Translations under genes and position numbers: made by a program
Shown: positions 61,036 through 64,000 of the stretch, in pieces
Position numbering within the stretch: position 1 is the stretch's first letter
Layout: the number at the start of each line of letters is the position of its first letter
The notes under the pieces: generated by a model
What the model was told of the DNA's origin: nothing
What the model saw: only the letters and a program-made list of their open reading frames with translations
The model's database searches: none
NCBI GenBank assembly: GCA_002551355.1
Contig: NTHE01000040.1
Coordinates: forward strand, 1 to 64,000
Length of the DNA stretch: 64,000 bases
From: Streptomyces sp. man185
GTDB taxonomy: Bacteria; Actinomycetota; Actinomycetes; Streptomycetales; Streptomycetaceae
Direction of reading: 5' to 3'

Positions 61036-61727
61036 GGGTGCGATCCCTCCCGGGGCGCCGCGTACCGGGCGTACCCGGCGGCACTCAGCGCCACCACCGC
61101 CACCCCCAGCAGCGCACCGCCCACGACATCGGTCAGCCAGTGCACCCCCAGATATACCCGGGTCGCCGCCACGCCGACCGCCGAGACCACCGCCACGGCC
61201 AGTGCCGCGCCCCACAGCCCGCGGCCCGCGCCGTACAGCCGGAGCAGCCACAGGAGCAGCCCGCAGCTCACGACGGTCGTCATGGCGTGCCCGGAGGGGA
61301 ACGCCGCGAAGTTGGCGGAGTCCACCGGGTCGCTCCACTGCGGGCGCTCCCGGTCCACCGCGGCCTTCAGTCCCTGCTGGAGAAGGGTGGCGAGCAGACT
61401 CGTCGCGGCCACCCACAGGGCGATCCGGCGCGCGCCCCGCCACCACAGGGCGACCACGGCCGCCGCGATCAGGGCGCGCATGGTCCAGGGGTCCCACACC
61501 CAGTCCGTCAGCACCCGGTTCACCTGGACCAGACCGGGGTCGGCCACCGCGTGCCGGTGCAGGGCGTCGGCGACCGTCCGGTCCAGGGACATCAGCGGTG
61601 ACCAGCGCGCCGCCACCAGGACGAGCAGCACCAGGGCCGCCGCGCCGACGGCGGTTCCGGTCCACAGGGCGGGCGCGGTGCGGGGGGAGCGGTCCGGGGA
61701 GCGGAAGCGGAAGAGGGGGGAGGACAT
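61029..61727 (-). CDS. PAP2-type membrane phosphatase
   Basis: 232 residues with about six spans. KAAVDRERP (motif 1), PSGHAMTT (motif 2) and RVYLGVHWLTDVVGG (motif 3) are the PAP2 acid phosphatase signature. Such enzymes dephosphorylate undecaprenyl diphosphate or phosphatidic acid at the outer face of the membrane. It is the first gene of an operon with the HAD hydrolase. Confidence 0.93.
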   Translation of the reverse strand: MSSPLFRFRSPDRSPRTAPALWTGTAVGAAALVLLVLVAARWSPLMSLDRTVADALHRHAVADPGLVQVNRVLTDWVWDPWTMRALIAAAVVALWWRGARRIALWVAATSLLATLLQQGLKAAVDRERPQWSDPVDSANFAAFPSGHAMTTVVSCGLLLWLLRLYGAGRGLWGAALAVAVVSAVGVAATRVYLGVHWLTDVVGGALLGVAVVALSAAGYARYAAPREGSHPW

Positions 61728-61795
61728 GGGGTGATCCTCGCGGAGGACACCGCCCGAAGGCCAACCCGGGTGCGGAACCGCCGGTCGCCCCGGGG

Positions 61796-62731
61796 CTATC
61801 CCAGGGCGCGGAGCCCCGGGACGAAGGCCACGACCACCGGGACGACCGGGACCAGCGAGGCGGCGGCCGTCAGCCGAAGCCTGCGGCCCGCGGTGAGCCG
61901 TTCGACGGGGGCCAGCAACCGGTTCACCCGGAGGGGTAGTTGAGCTTGCGGGGTGGGGCAGGGGCCGAACACCCCGCGGTCCTCGTTGAGTCCGACCAGG
62001 GCGAGCGCGGTCGTCAGCCTGCCGAAGCGACGCGAGGCCACGTCGTCGGCGGCCAGCTCGACCAGCCGGTGCATCTCGTCGCGGAACGCGGCGAACACCG
62101 GGATCTGCGGGAAGCCGATGGCCAGCGCCGACGAACAGTGCAGCAGCCAGTCGTGCCGGGCCTGGGCGTGCCCCTGCTCATGGGCGAGCACGGCATCGAG
62201 CTGACGGCCCTTCAGGCGACCCAACGCGGCGGTGGTGATGACGAGTTGCGGTGCGGTGCCGGGCAGCCACCAGGCGTCGGGGCGTTCGCCCTCCAGTACC
62301 ACGAGACGGTCGGATCCGGGTTCCTCGCCCGGCATCAGCGGCGCGCGCACCAGCAGTTCCGCCCGACGCTGCTTGCGGCGACTCCGTGCTCGCCGGATCT
62401 CCCGCAGGAGCATCGTCCCGGACCACAGCCCGCCCAGCGCCAGCAGCACCGCGATGACCGCCGACCACGGCCCGTACGCCGCCAGGGCGTAAGCCTCGAC
62501 GACGGCGTGCGGGGCGGGGGCGAAGACGTGGCCGCGCACCGCCTGCCAGGCGGCGGCCGCGCTCAAGGTCATGGACAGGGCGAACGACAGGAGGACCGCG
62601 GCCACCACGCACTGCCAGACCCACAGGGCCACGACCGGCTCGCGCTCCGGCCACCGGGCCCGCGCCATCACACGCGGGGTCACCAGGGCGGTCAGTGCAC
62701 CGAGCAGCAGCAGCGCGAGGGAGACCAGCAT
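61796..62731 (-). CDS. M56 family membrane metallopeptidase, orphan
   Basis: 311 residues. Spans at about 1-18, 35-55 and 83-105; a cytoplasmic metallopeptidase domain with HEQGH (184-188) and the ELAADDVASRRFG glutamate ligand; a last span at about 285-305. Same family as the blaI-linked protease, but no repressor gene is next to it. The 16 bp dyad GCAGAC-N4-GTCTGC (62789-62804) lies 58 bp upstream. Confidence 0.9.
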   Translation of the reverse strand: MLVSLALLLLGALTALVTPRVMARARWPEREPVVALWVWQCVVAAVLLSFALSMTLSAAAAWQAVRGHVFAPAPHAVVEAYALAAYGPWSAVIAVLLALGGLWSGTMLLREIRRARSRRKQRRAELLVRAPLMPGEEPGSDRLVVLEGERPDAWWLPGTAPQLVITTAALGRLKGRQLDAVLAHEQGHAQARHDWLLHCSSALAIGFPQIPVFAAFRDEMHRLVELAADDVASRRFGRLTTALALVGLNEDRGVFGPCPTPQAQLPLRVNRLLAPVERLTAGRRLRLTAAASLVPVVPVVVAFVPGLRALG

Positions 62732-62788
62732 GGCTTCAGCTTATGAGGGGCGGGTCGACCGGGGGTACGGCCCCGACCGGCAAGTGAC

Positions 62789-62804
62789 GCAGACCACTGT
62801 CTGC
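62789..62804. promoter_or_regulatory. GCAGAC-N4-GTCTGC dyad upstream of the orphan M56 gene
   Basis: 6-4-6 dyad with the same geometry as the BlaI boxes but different bases; may be a BlaI-paralogue operator. Confidence 0.4.
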
Positions 62805-62829
62805 CGGGGGTTCTGTCCCACTTCCCGTC

Positions 62830-63438
62830 TCACAGGGTGAGAAGCATGGCGAACATGCCGATGCCCATCGTCAGTCGGCAGGCCGTCGTGAGCTCGGGCC
62901 GGCCGTCCGTCCCGCCCCCGAAACCGCCCGTCCCCGGGCCGCCGACGATCGCACCGCCCGCCGGGGCGATCGCGGTCCGGGGCAGCAGGTGACCGGCCGA
63001 GCCCAGCACGTAGAACGCGTAGTAGAGGAGCAGGACCCCGGTCAGCACGGGTATGCCGCCGGCTCCCGCCGCCACCTCGTGCCCGGCATGCCCGCCCCCG
63101 CCGCTCCCCGTCACCGCCGGGGCCATCGCCACGGCCATATAGACCATGGCCAGCGAGCCGACGAGATGGTGCAGATGGTGGCCGCCGCGCAGCGCGGGCC
63201 GCAGCGCCCGCAGCGCGGCCGCGCCGAACAGCACCGCGTACACCGCCCAGGCCCAGTCCGGGTGCGACAGCACGGCCGCCGGAACGGCCATCGCCGCCAT
63301 GCCGAAACCCATGAGCGCCTCCGAGCGCGCGGTGCGGCGCTCCCGCGGCGTCCCCGTGCGGGTGCGCAGCAGGCAGTAGGCGCCGCTCACCGCGCACAAC
63401 ACCATCAGCAGCCAGCCGGCCAGAGCCCCTCCGTGCAC
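62830..63438 (-). CDS. DUF5134 membrane protein
   Basis: 202 residues from a GTG with GGGGGAGG at 6 bases. Five to six spans, with the histidine-rich loops HHLHHLVGS and GHAGHE, in the DUF5134 pattern that often neighbours copper or cytochrome genes. Function is unknown; the histidines suggest metal binding. It is 98 bp upstream of the M56 gene and may be cotranscribed. Confidence 0.85.
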   Translation of the reverse strand: MHGGALAGWLLMVLCAVSGAYCLLRTRTGTPRERRTARSEALMGFGMAAMAVPAAVLSHPDWAWAVYAVLFGAAALRALRPALRGGHHLHHLVGSLAMVYMAVAMAPAVTGSGGGGHAGHEVAAGAGGIPVLTGVLLLYYAFYVLGSAGHLLPRTAIAPAGGAIVGGPGTGGFGGGTDGRPELTTACRLTMGIGMFAMLLTL

Positions 63439-63671
63439 GGCGCGCCTCCCCCTGATCGGACGTACGGCACTGTTGCGGGTCGCCCCATCGCTGCCCAGGC
63501 CGACGCCGCCGAATCCGGCGCACAGGGGAGTGAAGGGAGCGCGCCGAGGCCCACCGGGGGCGCTCCGGGTCGCGTTACGCTCGACCGCACGCGCGACAAC
63601 AACCATGCATACGCCGGCGGACTTGGGAGCCGCCACGTACGTACGGCAGCAGAGAAACGGAGAGCCCCACC

Positions 63672-64000
63672 ATGGACACCGCCACGCCCGACTCGGCCCG
63701 GCTGACCTTCCGTGACGCGACCGAGGCCGACGTCCCGGCGCTGGTCGCCCTGATCGAGTCCGCCTACCGCGGTGACTCCAGCCGCACCGGCTGGACCACC
63801 GAGGCGGACATCCTCCAGGGGCAGCGGACCGACGAACAGGGTGTGCGCGATGTCATCGCCGCTTCGGCGAGCCGGCTCCTCGCGGTCGAGCGCGGTGGCG
63901 AACTCATCGCCTGCTGCCAGCTCGAACACCGGGGCGAAGCGGCCTACTTCGGCATGTTCGCGGTCCGGCCCGGACTCCAGGGCGGCGGCCTCGGCAAGCT
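63672..64000 (+). CDS. GNAT family N-acetyltransferase (truncated at window end)
   Basis: The first 109 residues are visible from ATG 63672 with GGAGAG upstream. FRDATEADVPALVALIESAY is a GNAT alpha1 region, and FGMFAVRPGLQGGGLGK is the acetyl-CoA pyrophosphate loop (Q/R-x-x-G-x-G). It transfers an acetyl group to an amine of unknown identity; the C-terminal half lies outside the window. Confidence 0.85.
   Translation, partial: MDTATPDSARLTFRDATEADVPALVALIESAYRGDSSRTGWTTEADILQGQRTDEQGVRDVIAASASRLLAVERGGELIACCQLEHRGEAAYFGMFAVRPGLQGGGLGK

Overview
This 64 kb window comes from a high-GC actinobacterium, almost certainly a Streptomyces. The signs are strong GC bias at third codon positions, many GTG starts with purine-rich ribosome-binding sites, 1-4 bp stop/start overlaps inside operons, twin-arginine (TAT) signal peptides, TerD, BlaI/M56 and PucR/GntR family genes, and few leftward or rightward runs longer than about 10 kb. 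I find about 58 protein genes. I see no rRNA, tRNA, CRISPR array, transposase or phage gene. One 64 bp CTAG-bounded inverted-repeat element looks like a miniature mobile element.

Layout. 1-2.4 kb: a truncated TAT-exported protein, a TAT-exported amidohydrolase and a GntR/FCD regulator, with two matching operator boxes and a 42 bp perfect palindrome. 2.4-13.8 kb: a leftward operon of eight genes (GT4 glycosyltransferase, methyltransferase, 1432-residue AftD-type arabinofuranosyltransferase-like membrane protein, condensation-fold acyltransferase, methyltransferase, DMT transporter, Trm112-like protein, FkbM methyltransferase) preceded by a DUF3068 envelope protein. It reads as a locus for making and exporting an acylated, methylated envelope glycan. 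14-22.3 kb: PucR regulator, short-chain dehydrogenase, aldehyde dehydrogenase, glutamine-synthetase-like ligase, GntR regulator, permease and class I gamma-glutamyl hydrolase, i.e. uptake and gamma-glutamylation catabolism of ethanolamine or a related amine. Two AAGGT-N10-ACC boxes sit in the glnA4/gntR and permease promoters.

22.2-31.7 kb: a small membrane protein, two TerD proteins, a BlaI/MecI repressor with an M56 membrane protease, an LCP cell-wall ligase, two CNNM/CorC-type transporters and a TatA-like protein. The identical dyad TCTACA-N4-TGTAGA occurs three times here (upstream of terD/blaI, the LCP gene and tatA), which defines a likely BlaI regulon. 31.7-45.9 kb: AlkZ-like glycosylase, geranylgeranyl-reductase-family enzyme, a 1727-residue HEAT-repeat protein, stand-alone LigD-type 3'-phosphoesterase, secreted GH16 beta-glucanase, aldo/keto reductase, Ser/Thr kinase, HAD phosphatase, AsnC/Lrp regulator and a FUSC transporter with a terminator in its leader.

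46-64 kb: DUF4394 secreted protein, beta-propeller lactonase-like protein, a CbiX-like protein without its metal-binding histidines, GlcNAc-kinase-like ATPase coupled to uracil-DNA glycosylase, BNR-repeat protein, cupin gene under a LacI-type box, methyltransferase, ferredoxin-NADP reductase, a divergent DUF305 lipoprotein/LVIVD-repeat pair, HAD + PAP2 phosphatases, a second M56 protease, a DUF5134 membrane protein and the start of a GNAT acetyltransferase. All assignments come from reading the sequence; no database search was run.
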